Positions 14,132-23,399 are shown, numbered from the stretch's first letter. The stretch: DNA of 48,224 nt from an uncultured Prevotellaceae bacterium (GCA_900320245.1 ONRP01000010.1:1-48224), one strand, 5' to 3'. Numbers and translations: made by a program. Notes: generated by a model from the sequence alone, not told the origin.

Positions 14132-15010
14132 TTATTGGCCGAAATCGCCACCGCAAAGGCGGTACAGGTCGAGGGTGTGGGCAAAGTCGGCACGCTGCCC
14201 GTCGGTGAGCATCTTGACATGATGGATGCCCCGTTCGCTCACCAGTTTGAGTGCAACCCAGTTGCTATGGGCGAGGGCGTAGACCAGGTCCTTGTGCACC
14301 TCGAGTAGCACATCGTCGCTGGATTCCCTATAAAGGCCGCCGTCCAGCGTCTCGCGCTGCGGGTGGGCGGGATAGAAGGGATAGTCGTAACCGTCGATGG
14401 TGAACACCAACTGGTCGAAATCGAGCGGGTCGTCGGCGCAGTAGAGCACACACAGGCGCAAGGGTCCCGGCAGGCTGTCGCCCTCGTGGATGCTGAAGGC
14501 AAAATAAACCTCGTTGCTCGTCTTGTCGAGCGAGACATACTTGGAGCGGCACTCGCCGCTGTCGACCGTGAAATAGGGCATCAACTGGTCGACGGTGGCC
14601 GTGACGGGCAAGTCGTGCCACGTCATGCGGCGGTAACCGAACTCCGAGATGGAATAGTCGATCGACAGCAATGAGTCGAGAGCGGCCTGTTCGGCGGGCG
14701 TCTTGGAGGTGTGCAGGCGGCGCCCTTCGACCGCGGTACTGTCACGTTGGGTGACAGGAGGCAGGTCGACCGTCCCCCACAGGTCGTCGCTGGTGTCCCA
14801 GGGGTCATCCTTGGGCTCGGCCTTGCGCGACATCTGTTGCTGCAGGCGCTTCATGGCCTTGACGCGCTCACGCTCGGGATGCAGACGACGTATTCCCGGG
14901 CGTATGCTCGGGTCCTGGTCGTCATCGTCACCAACGGGCATCGCTGCCAGGGCTGGCAGCGCCAGCAAGGCGACAAGCAGCATCAGGCAATATTTCTTCA
15001 GTCCTACCAT
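14132..15010 (-). CDS. Secreted protein of unknown function
   Basis: The 292-residue protein has a clear Sec signal (KKYCLMLLVALLALPALAA, cleavage near residue 22), then an acidic DDDDQD stretch, a charged region rich in Arg, Gln and Lys (PGIRRLHPERERVKAMKRLQ), and from about residue 110 a folded-looking domain with SEFGYRRMTWHDLPVT, DKTSNEVYFAFSIHEGDSLP and FTIDGYDYPFYP. I do not recognise a family. It starts 8 nt after the cinA stop and belongs to the lipoprotein-cinA-14132 unit. Envelope localisation is the only safe statement. Confidence 0.75.
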   Translation of the reverse strand: MVGLKKYCLMLLVALLALPALAAMPVGDDDDQDPSIRPGIRRLHPERERVKAMKRLQQQMSRKAEPKDDPWDTSDDLWGTVDLPPVTQRDSTAVEGRRLHTSKTPAEQAALDSLLSIDYSISEFGYRRMTWHDLPVTATVDQLMPYFTVDSGECRSKYVSLDKTSNEVYFAFSIHEGDSLPGPLRLCVLYCADDPLDFDQLVFTIDGYDYPFYPAHPQRETLDGGLYRESSDDVLLEVHKDLVYALAHSNWVALKLVSERGIHHVKMLTDGQRADFAHTLDLYRLCGGDFGQ

Positions 15011-15018
15011 CGCATTGT

Positions 15019-16254
15019 TTATAATAATGACAAGAGCAGCAGTTGAGCCTCGAGGGTGGCGCGGGTGATGACACGGTCGCGATCGCCGGGCAACTGCTTA
15101 ACCTGAGTGACGACGCGGTCGCCGCACTTGGCAGCCATCCACACGGTGCCCACGGGTTTCGTCGGAGTGCCGCCACCGGGGCCGGCAATGCCGCTGGTGG
15201 CAATGGCACAGTCGGTGCCGACGGCGCGGCAGGCACCCTCGGCCATCTGCCGCACTACGGGCTCGCTCACCACGCCGTGGTCGATGATATCCTGCTCACT
15301 GACGCCCAGCAGCGACATCTTCACCTCGTTGGCATAACTCACGACAGCGCCCTTGAAATAGTCGCTGCTGCCGGCTATACTTGTAATCTGGTGGGCGATG
15401 TTGCCGCCGGTGCAACTCTCGGCCGTGGCGAGCGTCAAGCCCCGCTCCCGCAACCGGTTACCCAAAATTTCGGGCAACCTCAGGTCTCCGTCGGCAATGA
15501 TGTGGCTGCCCAAGATGTCGTGCAACTGGCGCGACAGGCGTTCCATATCGTCGTTGATCTGGCGGGCGTCGGTCGAGGACCCCGTCAGCCTCAAGCGGAT
15601 GATGCCGCCCTCGGGCAGGTAAGCCAGATGGATGCCATGAGGCAGGTTGCGCTCAAACTCATCCAACTGCATGGCCAGGGCCGACTCGATGATACCCGTG
15701 ACGACAAAGGTTCGGAACTCAATGTCCTCGCCATCGTTGAAGCGCGCCAGCAACTGCGGGATGACGGCACGTTCCATCATCGCCTGCAGTTCAAAGGGTA
15801 CACCAGGCATGCTCACCAGCACCTTGCCGTCGCGCTCAAACCACATCAGCGGTGCCGTACCCACCTCGTTCTGGATGACGCGGCACGACGAGGGCACCAT
15901 CGCCTGCAGACGGGTGTACTCGTTGAGTGTGAGGTGGCGGCGCTCCATTACCTGGCGCACATTGCGCTCCACGTCCTCGTTGAGCACCATCTCGCCGCCA
16001 AAGTAGCGGCACAGCGTCGCCTTGGTGATGTCGTCCTTGGTGGGGCCGAGGCCTCCGGTCATCAGCACAACGTCGGTCTGGGCGAAGGCGCGGTCGATGG
16101 CAAGTTCTATCTGACGGGCATCGTCCGAGACGACCTGCACCGTGTTCACGTCCCAGCCGCGCGGTGTCATGTGACGGGCTATCCAGCCCGAATTGGTGTC
16201 GGTGACCTGCCCGATGAGCAACTCGTCACCGATGGCAATAATGCTGTATTTCAT
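15019..16254 (-). CDS. cinA: CinA family protein, nicotinamide-nucleotide amidohydrolase
   Basis: The 411-residue two-domain protein. The N-terminal MoCF-like domain (1-170) begins MKYSIIAIGDELLIGQVTD and has VLMTGGLGPTKDDITK. The C-terminal CinA domain (about 255-411) has LATAESCTGGNIAHQI, FKGAVVSYANEVK and ATSGIAGPGGGTPTKPVGTV, carrying the nucleophile Ser in ESCTGG. CinA proteins remove the amide from nicotinamide mononucleotide for NAD recycling, and full-length forms also have ADP-ribose pyrophosphatase activity. It is the middle gene of a three-gene unit. The older name competence/damage-inducible protein is historical. Confidence 0.95.
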   Translation of the reverse strand: MKYSIIAIGDELLIGQVTDTNSGWIARHMTPRGWDVNTVQVVSDDARQIELAIDRAFAQTDVVLMTGGLGPTKDDITKATLCRYFGGEMVLNEDVERNVRQVMERRHLTLNEYTRLQAMVPSSCRVIQNEVGTAPLMWFERDGKVLVSMPGVPFELQAMMERAVIPQLLARFNDGEDIEFRTFVVTGIIESALAMQLDEFERNLPHGIHLAYLPEGGIIRLRLTGSSTDARQINDDMERLSRQLHDILGSHIIADGDLRLPEILGNRLRERGLTLATAESCTGGNIAHQITSIAGSSDYFKGAVVSYANEVKMSLLGVSEQDIIDHGVVSEPVVRQMAEGACRAVGTDCAIATSGIAGPGGGTPTKPVGTVWMAAKCGDRVVTQVKQLPGDRDRVITRATLEAQLLLLSLL

Positions 16255-16293
16255 GCCGGTTTATCAGTTAGATTCTTGGTTTTTCAGCCCTTT

Positions 16294-16929
16294 TTACTTC
16301 TTTGCCGGATTTTCCTCGGCAGGAATAGCGACAGCGGGCCAACCGTAGTCCTTGTAGAACTTGACCGTCAGGTTGTTTTCCTTCACATAGTCGGCAATGG
16401 AACGGGCACGTTCCTTTTCGCGGGCCTCCTGGTCGCTGTTGATTTTATGGAATTCCCCATACTTGAGGCCAAAGAGGCGCCTTGCGCTGGGGTCGAAGTC
16501 TGAGCCGTCGCCCACCTGCTCAAAGCCGGTCACCATATAGCCGTTGTCGAATTTATTCAGGCGCATCAGGCCGGGATGATCACCGCCCGAAACCATCATG
16601 AGCGTGTCGGCCTCCACGTTGTAGTTGAACACCCAGAAGTCGCCCCACACCATCATGACGTCAGAGTCCTGCTCTTCGGTGCCGACGATATGCACACAGG
16701 GGATGCACACCTCGCCTGATTCATAATGCTTGCCTATCGAGTCCACCAGGAAACGGTTGATGGCCTTGAGGCGGGCCGCTTCCGCCACTTCAGCAGGAGA
16801 CAGTTCAGTTTCCTCGGCCTGTTTCCCGGCATCTGCCTTGTTGCCGTCCTGGCACGAGGTGAACATACCCATGCCGCAGCACACCATCGCTGCAGCGACA
16901 ATCCACAATTTCATTCTTTTCATAGTCAA
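16294..16929 (-). CDS. Lipoprotein of unknown function
   Basis: The 211-residue protein (209 if translation starts at the second ATG, 16923) has a lipobox at MFTSCQDG, so the mature protein is acylated at that Cys. A low-complexity Glu/Ala linker follows (AEETELSPAEVAEAARLKA), then a domain with HIVGTEEQDSDVMMVWGDFW and GYMVTGFEQVGDGSDFD, and a charged C-terminal helix (SDQEAREKERARSIADYV). No family recognised. It lies upstream of cinA (39 nt gap) and has its own promoter, so it heads that unit. Confidence 0.78.
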   Translation of the reverse strand: MTMKRMKLWIVAAAMVCCGMGMFTSCQDGNKADAGKQAEETELSPAEVAEAARLKAINRFLVDSIGKHYESGEVCIPCVHIVGTEEQDSDVMMVWGDFWVFNYNVEADTLMMVSGGDHPGLMRLNKFDNGYMVTGFEQVGDGSDFDPSARRLFGLKYGEFHKINSDQEAREKERARSIADYVKENNLTVKFYKDYGWPAVAIPAEENPAKK

Positions 16930-16958
16930 TCTTCTATATAATTATTGATGTGATGCCG

Positions 16959-16966
16959 CAAAATTA
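16959..16966 (-). promoter_or_regulatory. Promoter -7 box of lipoprotein-cinA unit
   Basis: TAATTTTG on the minus strand, 29 nt before the ATG. Confidence 0.55.
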
Positions 16967-17115
16967 CTATTTTTTTAAATAAGACAACGAATTGACCGTG
17001 ATAAGTTACACCTCAGGCTTGGTTGCCACGACAATTACCCTGAACCGAAACCATAAAATCAGACTGAATTTGCATTAAAAGGGAGGGCGACAGGCGTAGA
17101 TCAAGAAATAATCAC

Positions 17116-17123
17116 TACATTTG
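17116..17123 (+). promoter_or_regulatory. Promoter -7 box of the 17156 gene
   Basis: TACATTTG, 32 nt before the ATG of the membrane protein. Confidence 0.6.
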
Positions 17124-17155
17124 CATGCATTTAGATAAAAATACTTTTCGGACCT

Positions 17156-17920
17156 ATGAATATAAAGTTACATACTCCCACGACATTGAAGAATGGCAGT
17201 GGAATGTCATCACTCAAGCAGTTCCTGTTGTCGCTCGTCGCCACTTCCATATCGATTGTGCTCACCTTTGGTACGGCCGCCATCATCGACTACCAAAAGA
17301 AAAAAGCGTCCAAGAAGGAGATGGTGATGATGATTATCAGCGACTTTGACAAGACCATTGGTTTCATGCAGAGAGCCGACACCTTGCTGCACAATTGCAG
17401 CAGTGCGCAGCAGGACATAGCGGTGCATCCTGAACACTACGACAGCCTGAAGCAAGTGTTTTTTCCTGCTCTAGTATTGATGAACGAGGATTTTCCTGAA
17501 ACGACCGAGAACATTTTCTCTACGAGCATCGAGACCTTCAACACCATTGGCGACGTCAACTTCATCAATGAGGTTTCATCATTCTATCTGCTCCGTAACA
17601 AGTACAAAACAGAAGTGCAGAAAAGTTTCTTGGCCGAAATACAAGAGACGGGAGCCATGACATCGTTAGAAGGACTGTTCAGTCTCGACTTCCCGCAATA
17701 TGCCTATATCAATTGGTCTTCATTGGATGAAATGCAAAGTCGCCGCGACAGGTGCATGCAGATGATGGGAGTGAGCGAGGAGGACATGAAGTCGTTCACA
17801 GAGCGGCTCGTCAGGGAAAAAGTCAGCCCGGAGAGGGAAGCCCTCGGCAATAAAATGCGAGAAGAATGGGAAAATGCCGAGGCTGTCATCATGCAGGCAC
17901 AAGAAAAGTACAATAAATAA
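17156..17920 (+). CDS. Single-pass membrane protein of unknown function
   Basis: The 254-residue protein has a short polar head, a transmembrane helix at about 21-45 (FLLSLVATSISIVLTFGTAA), then a basic KKKASKKE stop-transfer patch and a largely helical soluble domain with MVMMIISDFDKTIGFMQRAD, a MTSLEGLFSLDFPQYAYINW segment and a charged C-terminal coiled stretch. I do not recognise the family; the layout (one membrane helix and a helical domain) resembles hypothetical proteins common in Bacteroidales. It precedes the M48 protease by 75 nt on the same strand and may be co-transcribed. Confidence 0.75.
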   Translation: MNIKLHTPTTLKNGSGMSSLKQFLLSLVATSISIVLTFGTAAIIDYQKKKASKKEMVMMIISDFDKTIGFMQRADTLLHNCSSAQQDIAVHPEHYDSLKQVFFPALVLMNEDFPETTENIFSTSIETFNTIGDVNFINEVSSFYLLRNKYKTEVQKSFLAEIQETGAMTSLEGLFSLDFPQYAYINWSSLDEMQSRRDRCMQMMGVSEEDMKSFTERLVREKVSPEREALGNKMREEWENAEAVIMQAQEKYNK

Positions 17921-17995
17921 ACAATCCGTCCCCCCTCGCCGCACACTCCTGCCCGGCGCGGTTGATGACCTGTTGTCCACAGATTTTCAAGGATT

Positions 17996-19273
17996 ATGAT
18001 GGCAAAGACGTTGTTATTGCTGATTGTAGCATTTGTGACGCTCGACTTTATAGTGAGCAGTGTGCTGTCGTGGCTCAACACCAAGTGGATGACACACCCC
18101 GTGCCGCCCGAGTTGGAAGGGCTGTATGACGAGGAGAAGTACCGCAAGCAGCAGGACTACATGCGTACCAACAAGCGCGTGTCGCTCATCGCGCGCTGCG
18201 TGTCGTTTGTGCTGACACTGGTCATCCTGGGCTTCGGGCTGCTGGGGTGGCTCGACAACCAATGCAAAGCGTGGACCGAGATTCCCGTCCTGCAGGTCAT
18301 CCTGTTCCTGGTCATCTACAACCTGTTCAACACCGTCATCGGCCTGCCGTTCAGTTACTACTCCACCTTTGTCATCGAGGAGCGTTTCGGGTTTAATCGC
18401 ACGACGCACAAGACCTTCTGGTTAGATGCCATCAAGTCGTTTGTCGTCTCGACCGTGCTGAGTGCCGTGCTGATGGGTGTGGTCTACTGGCTGTACCAGA
18501 CCTTCGGGCAGCAGTTCTGGATTTGGGCGACGCTGGTTTGCGCCGTGTTCATGATCTTCTTCTCGATGTTCTACAGCAACCTCATCGTGCCCCTGTTCAA
18601 CAAACAGACGCCCTTGCCCGAGGGCGAACTGCGCGATGCCATCACCGCCGCGCTCAAGAGTTTCGGCTCCCGCTTCAAGGACATCTACATCATCGACGGC
18701 AGCAAACATTCCACCAAGGCCAATGCCTACTTCACGGGCTTCGGCCCCAAGAAGCGCATCGTGCTCTACGACACCCTGCAGGACCGGATGACCAACGAAG
18801 AGATTGTTGCCGTGCTGGCCCACGAATTCGGCCACTACAAGCACCGCGACACCTTCAAGAGCCTGTTGATGTCGATTGTCATGGTGGCTGTGAACCTGTT
18901 TATCTTCTCGCTGCTGGTCAACAATCCCGACCTTCCCGCAGCCCTGGGAGGCACGGCCCCGTCGTTCATACTGGCACTTGTCGCGTTCTCGCTACTGTTC
19001 TCACCCATCGGCCTGTTGCTCGATCCGGCAACGAGCGCCATCTCGCGTCGTGCCGAATACCGTGCCGACGCCTTTGCCGCCAGCCACGGCTACGGCGAGT
19101 CGCTCATCAGCGGCCTGAAGAAACTCGCCAGCCATGCCCTGAGCAACCTCACGCCCCACCCCCTTGTCGTGTGGTTCAGTTACTCCCACCCCACACTGGC
19201 CCAACGCATCCGCGCCATCCGCTTATCAAACGCAACGACAACCGGGATAAAAGGAAAACAACAAATACAATAA
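17996..19273 (+). CDS. M48 family metalloprotease, Ste24/CAAX-prenyl-protease type
   Basis: The 425-residue multi-pass membrane protein contains the zinc motif HEFGHYKH (His276, Glu277, His280) and the third ligand Glu354 in RRAEYRADAFAASHG. Hydrophobic helices lie near 2-25, 65-85, 98-118, 148-168, 175-197, 290-310 and 322-345. IVPLFNKQTPLPEGEL and DGSKHSTKANAYFTGFG are diagnostic of the Ste24 branch rather than HtpX. In bacteria, which do not farnesylate proteins, such enzymes are thought to serve membrane-protein quality control. An alternative ATG lies one codon downstream. Confidence 0.93.
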   Translation: MMAKTLLLLIVAFVTLDFIVSSVLSWLNTKWMTHPVPPELEGLYDEEKYRKQQDYMRTNKRVSLIARCVSFVLTLVILGFGLLGWLDNQCKAWTEIPVLQVILFLVIYNLFNTVIGLPFSYYSTFVIEERFGFNRTTHKTFWLDAIKSFVVSTVLSAVLMGVVYWLYQTFGQQFWIWATLVCAVFMIFFSMFYSNLIVPLFNKQTPLPEGELRDAITAALKSFGSRFKDIYIIDGSKHSTKANAYFTGFGPKKRIVLYDTLQDRMTNEEIVAVLAHEFGHYKHRDTFKSLLMSIVMVAVNLFIFSLLVNNPDLPAALGGTAPSFILALVAFSLLFSPIGLLLDPATSAISRRAEYRADAFAASHGYGESLISGLKKLASHALSNLTPHPLVVWFSYSHPTLAQRIRAIRLSNATTTGIKGKQQIQ

Positions 19274-19299
19274 ATACTATGCTATCCAGCGCGTTGACA

Positions 19300-19461
19300 T
19301 TAAAACGACAACCTCGACAAGTACCATGTGTTTGAATAGGAATAGGAGTGAATCCTGTCAACCTGTATGATTGGGTCGTATAATCCCAAGCCATACTCAT
19401 GGTTTATTTCGGAGTTCTCTTCAATGTATGCCTCTACCCTCTTATCCCACACCCGTGACAT
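19300..19461 (-). pseudogene. Orphan C-terminal protein fragment of 53 codons
   Basis: A minus-strand frame with protein-like composition (MSRVWDKRVEAYIEENSEIN, then an aromatic end HSYSYSNTWYLSRLSF) runs from 19461 to the TAA at 19300. Upstream the frame closes at a TAA near 19500, and there is no promoter or ribosome site. It reads like the tail of a larger, deleted protein. No family recognised. The remaining bases 19462-19617 hold nothing else I can support. Confidence 0.4.
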
Positions 19462-19617
19462 GTAGAACGGGGAAAACTCACGAACTTTTATTTAATTTCT
19501 CGGGCGTTAGGCCGATTAAAAGATGAGACATTAAGTTTTGCAACAGCCCCATGTTATGGCGGCGGTGTCCATCTCTACATTATACACCTCATGTTTTTAA
19601 AGGGGACCATGCCGATT

Positions 19618-21006
19618 TTAATTACTTGAAGAATTGATAGGACCCACCTTGACAGCGTCAACACAGCCATCACTGTAGGTTGTCAGCATGATGTTGACAC
19701 CATTCCACGGCTTATCGCTGCTCATTCCCGCCAAGTTGAAGTATTTCACGTTGACAATATTTTTCTCACCCGGGTCGTTGACATGATCAAGTCCTGCGGC
19801 ATGTGGCAGATGCTTGTCAAACCACTCCATATTGGCAATTAACGAACTCTTCATTCTCTCCACTCTATCACCGATGCTTTCAGTATTGCTGCGGTTCCAC
19901 CGGATATTGTCTTGATAGAGTGCATCGCCGCAATGCAGCAGATTTTCATCAATATATTCCATCCACGGTTGCACCTGAACAGGGTAAAATTGATTCCAGG
20001 CGTCTTTAACAGCGTCACAAAAGTCACCATCCTTTATCAGTTCACCTATCCAGTGCGGAGTGAAGCCATAAGAAGTTTTCATGCGGAAGGTATAATCGGT
20101 TTTCTCTCGTTGATTGCAATTCAAGTCCCACAATGGGCCTGCCACCCAACGGGCATCATCCTCATAATCCTTGTGCAGGTAGAAACTGCCATGAAATCCG
20201 TCGCTGTTGTCAAGAACTTCTTGAATGATGAAATAACGCGCCATTGCGTCCACATCAATCAGCCGCTCCCAGGCTCCACTGGTTTTGTCGTCGTCATAGA
20301 TGGCAGTATTGAATGCCTTAAACTCATCGGTCAACCAATTCTTTTGTGCGCTGGAAAGCGAATCGGGAGAGTGATATGTGATTCTGACTCCCCATTGATT
20401 ATTCTCTGGTAAATAAATCTGATTGGCCTCGTAATAATTATCCACCTCGACAAGCCAACCGTAAGGGATTGTACTCCCATCCTTATTCCAGTTGGGCTGC
20501 TCATAGATGTTAAGGCGGTTCTTGCCGATGCGGATGGTCTCGGTGAGCAGATACAAGCCGACGTAGTCGCCGTTGAGTACCACTTCCACAGGTTTGGTCG
20601 ATGGATTCCATTCCATACCCATGATGTTGCCGAGTTGCATTCCTGCCACTGTCGGTAGATGAAAATGAAGTAATGCCCAATGCCTGTTCTTCTTCATGCC
20701 AAGCAACGAGGTTTTATTCGCCAACTTGATTTTATAGGGTTTCTTGGCATCCCTCCATGAGGAGTTTCCACGACCGCGTATCTCAAGTTGCTCTGGGCTA
20801 TCTTTACTGCCTATATTCATGTCTGGATTCAGATTGTCAACCAGGTAGTAGGTTGCTGGGACGTAAACTGTCTTGGAAGTGACAGGCTGGTGATTTCGGG
20901 TCTCGATGTACATCACTGGCAGTGTGCCCGATTGCCCAGCCACTGTCAAAACCGTTAGCCACAAGCAGAGGGTCACTGATGTTCTAAAAAGTAGACTTCC
21001 TTTCAT
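19618..21006 (-). CDS. CotH kinase family protein, secreted
   Basis: The 462-residue protein has a Sec signal at 1-25. The CotH domain shows EIRGRGNSSWRDAKKPYKIK near the start, then LLGMKKNRHWALL, VVLNGDYVGLYLLTETIRIG with the NGxYxGxYxLxE motif, YFIIQEVLDNSDGFHGSFYL, and WVAGPLWDLNCNQ, where the Asp of WDLN matches the metal-binding Asp of CotH kinases. A C-terminal 80 residues (NVKYFNLAGMSSDKPWNGVN) resemble the Bacteroidota tail domain that ends many secreted proteins. CotH is an atypical protein kinase fold that phosphorylates spore coat proteins in Bacillus; the substrate here is unknown. Confidence 0.88.
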   Translation of the reverse strand: MKGSLLFRTSVTLCLWLTVLTVAGQSGTLPVMYIETRNHQPVTSKTVYVPATYYLVDNLNPDMNIGSKDSPEQLEIRGRGNSSWRDAKKPYKIKLANKTSLLGMKKNRHWALLHFHLPTVAGMQLGNIMGMEWNPSTKPVEVVLNGDYVGLYLLTETIRIGKNRLNIYEQPNWNKDGSTIPYGWLVEVDNYYEANQIYLPENNQWGVRITYHSPDSLSSAQKNWLTDEFKAFNTAIYDDDKTSGAWERLIDVDAMARYFIIQEVLDNSDGFHGSFYLHKDYEDDARWVAGPLWDLNCNQREKTDYTFRMKTSYGFTPHWIGELIKDGDFCDAVKDAWNQFYPVQVQPWMEYIDENLLHCGDALYQDNIRWNRSNTESIGDRVERMKSSLIANMEWFDKHLPHAAGLDHVNDPGEKNIVNVKYFNLAGMSSDKPWNGVNIMLTTYSDGCVDAVKVGPINSSSN

Positions 21007-21032
21007 GATTTGTCAGAATTAAAATTGCGATG

Positions 21033-21040
21033 CAAAAGTA
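21033..21040 (-). promoter_or_regulatory. Promoter -7 box of CotH gene
   Basis: TACTTTTG on the minus strand, 26 nt before the ATG. Confidence 0.55.
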
Positions 21041-21157
21041 GAAGTCCCCCCAGTGAACCTCAAGCACACTGAATCATCACTATTCACAATGTGTTCACAA
21101 ATGTTCACAAGACGCATGAAATACCGCTGCTGCGACAGCAATGTTGCTGAAAAGCAC

Positions 21158-21165
21158 TAACTTTG
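21158..21165 (+). promoter_or_regulatory. Promoter -7 box of TPR regulator gene
   Basis: TAACTTTG ends 4 nt before the first ATG (21170), so either the message is leaderless or translation starts at the ATG at 21191. Two GTTCACAA copies lie about 60-75 nt upstream (near 21085-21105). Confidence 0.55.
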
Positions 21166-21169
21166 CAGC

Positions 21170-22762
21170 ATGGAACGATGCGTACAATTCATGATCGCGT
21201 GTTGCTGTTTGCTGACAATTGTTTCATGCGGCAGCAAACACCACTCACAACCGCTTGCACTATTGACGGCCGACAGCCTGATCACCGACCACCCCGATAG
21301 CGCATTGCTACTGCTTGCCGAAATAGCCGCCGAAGCCGAAACATGGCCCAGGGAAGACCGTATGCGGTACTATCTGCTCAGGAACAGGGCTGAGGAGAAA
21401 TGTCATGTCCTCCACGACAACGACTCGGCCATGCAAGAAGCGGTTCGTTACTTCGACAAGCACGGCTCATCTCAAGAGAAGGCGCTTGCCTGGTTTCAAT
21501 TGGGGCGCGTCTATGACGAGATGCAACTCACGGGGGATGCCCTTAACGCCTATAACCATTCACTGGCCACCGACACGCTATCGACCGACAGTGCCGTCCT
21601 TTCTATCAGGGCACGTGCTGTCAATCAGATCGGGCAAGTGAATATGTATCAGGATTTGTACCGTCAGAGCCAGCCCCACTTCAGGAAGGCCATTCAACTT
21701 GGAGAACGGGCTGGCGATACAGTGGTTCAAATATTCGCTCTCCGCAATCTGGCTCGCAGCCATGTGGCACTCGAGCAATATGAGCAAGGTGTCGCAATGT
21801 TCAATAAAGCAGCACAGATGGCTCTTGACTGCGATAATGCAGAGGCGTTCCAGACCATTCAAGTGGAACTATCGGACACATACCTTAACCTGGATGATTT
21901 GCCCCGGATGAAAGCATCGCTCGATGCCTGTCACAACCTTCAGACAACCGATAGTTGCATCCTCACCAATCAGTATGCCAACTACTATCTGGCAACTGGC
22001 AATCTTGATTCGGCTGCGATAATGTTCCGCCAGGGACTTGACGCCGACAATCCCTACGTGCAGCGGGATGCCATGCTCAACTTAGCCGACATCCTGGCCG
22101 AACGTCAACAATATCGTGAAGCATCTGAACTGCTGGGGAGAAGCATTGCCAATGATGACTCGCTGACGGCTGTGGAAAAGGGACAGCATGCCAATCTGAT
22201 TGCCACACTCAACAAGAAGTTGGACAATGAACGCCGTCAGGATGCCAAACTGCGCAGACAAGACCTGATTATTATCGCTCTGTCACTTTTCCTGCTTGGC
22301 TTGATGCTGTTTGCCTATTTTACTATCAAGCATAAAAACCTGCTCAACCGACTCCAGCGCGAGAAAGCAGACAAACTGATGCAAGAACTGCGCGAAGCGC
22401 AGCAACAACCGCGACCTAACAGAGTGCAAGGGGCGCGAGATTTTTCTGAATCAACGCTTTACGCCAATTTCCACGATCCCCGATTTGTGCCCAAGTTGGC
22501 TGACTATAATGCTCTTGAAGACGTGCTCAATGCCACTTATGACGGTTGCATCGAGAAAGTGAGGCAACTCAATGGCAAACTCAAGGACAAAGAGATTATG
22601 CTTTGTATGCTTGAGAAAGCCAAAGTTCCCAACAAACTGATCTGCGCCTTCCTGGGCATGGAGCCCAACGCCTTGAGCATGATGCGCTCAAGGCTCTATT
22701 ACAAACTGTTTAAAAGAAAAGGTACAGCCAACCTGTTCCATGAATTCATCAGTACCCTTTAA
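21170..22762 (+). CDS. TPR lipoprotein with membrane helix and cytoplasmic HTH-like tail
   Basis: The 530-residue protein. A signal with lipobox-like LTIVSCGS (Cys20) is followed by a helical TPR region (about 60-340: WFQLGRVYDEMQLTGDALNA, VNQIGQVNMYQDLYRQSQPH, NLARSHVALEQYEQGVAMFN). A transmembrane helix at 366-386 (LIIIALSLFLLGLMLFAYFT) leads into a coiled coil (387-412), and the C-terminal 445-530 segment LKDKEIMLCMLEKAKVPNKL then SMMRSRLYYKLFKRKG looks like a helix-turn-helix. This order is found in Bacteroidota membrane regulators that couple a periplasmic TPR sensor to a DNA-binding tail. Its stop lies 14 nt before the next gene, so they form a pair. Target genes are unknown. Confidence 0.82.
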   Translation: MERCVQFMIACCCLLTIVSCGSKHHSQPLALLTADSLITDHPDSALLLLAEIAAEAETWPREDRMRYYLLRNRAEEKCHVLHDNDSAMQEAVRYFDKHGSSQEKALAWFQLGRVYDEMQLTGDALNAYNHSLATDTLSTDSAVLSIRARAVNQIGQVNMYQDLYRQSQPHFRKAIQLGERAGDTVVQIFALRNLARSHVALEQYEQGVAMFNKAAQMALDCDNAEAFQTIQVELSDTYLNLDDLPRMKASLDACHNLQTTDSCILTNQYANYYLATGNLDSAAIMFRQGLDADNPYVQRDAMLNLADILAERQQYREASELLGRSIANDDSLTAVEKGQHANLIATLNKKLDNERRQDAKLRRQDLIIIALSLFLLGLMLFAYFTIKHKNLLNRLQREKADKLMQELREAQQQPRPNRVQGARDFSESTLYANFHDPRFVPKLADYNALEDVLNATYDGCIEKVRQLNGKLKDKEIMLCMLEKAKVPNKLICAFLGMEPNALSMMRSRLYYKLFKRKGTANLFHEFISTL

Positions 22763-22776
22763 TTATCAGTTGAACA

Positions 22777-23367
22777 ATGAAGAAGTTCTCAGGTTTTATC
22801 ATTCTTATCTTGATCGGAACGGTGCTTGTGGCGGCGGCCACACAGCGCCCTAACAAGAAGTACCGCCATGTGCGAACCAATAAAAAGGCATGGGCCAGAA
22901 CAGATGCCACCAGCGACACGCTCTCAATAGATGAAGCACTTGAAGTGTGGGTCTCAAGCGACTCAATTCTTATCTGTACCGAAGTCACCTACAATGATGT
23001 AGAAGTTGGCATAACCGACCAGATGCACGATAACGCCGTAATAAAACACTACTCATTTGAGCAACTCACTCCCGAGCGGGATGAGCGCATTGACATCTCG
23101 GGATGGGATGACGGAATCTACATGATCAGAATCTACATGAAATATGCCCCTGCGGTTTGCATGTATGGCTACTTTGCCAAGGGTGTTCAATACGAGGCTG
23201 AGGCTGAAACGCTGAATGATGAAATCTCGTCAGTCACGACAGTGGCAGAGGATCTCACGGGCTTGCACGACAACACTATCTATGACCTGCAAGGGCAGCG
23301 CGTTGCACCACAACACATGATTGAAGGCCATATCTATATACAAAACGGCAGGAAATTCCGCAAGTAG
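22777..23367 (+). CDS. Small secreted protein with Bacteroidota C-terminal tail domain
   Basis: The 196-residue protein MKKFSGFIILILIGTVLVAA has a Sec signal cut near residue 22. A soluble domain (about 50-140) contains LEVWVSSDSILICTEVTY and RIDISGWDDGIYMIRIYM. A final segment IYDLQGQRVAPQHMIEGHIY then IQNGRKFRK matches the usual Bacteroidota C-terminal tail pattern (YDLxGRxV ... IYIxNGRKxxK), related to T9SS-like sorting tails. It lies 14 nt after the TPR regulator stop, so the two are likely co-transcribed. Function unknown. Confidence 0.75.
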   Translation: MKKFSGFIILILIGTVLVAAATQRPNKKYRHVRTNKKAWARTDATSDTLSIDEALEVWVSSDSILICTEVTYNDVEVGITDQMHDNAVIKHYSFEQLTPERDERIDISGWDDGIYMIRIYMKYAPAVCMYGYFAKGVQYEAEAETLNDEISSVTTVAEDLTGLHDNTIYDLQGQRVAPQHMIEGHIYIQNGRKFRK

Positions 23368-23399
23368 GCATTCACCACCCGAGGAGCGTTTGAGGTTTT

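Noticed and set aside
15043-16503. 486-codon plus-strand frame opposite cinA
   Set aside because: Antisense shadow of cinA and the adjacent lipoprotein gene; no promoter or family match.
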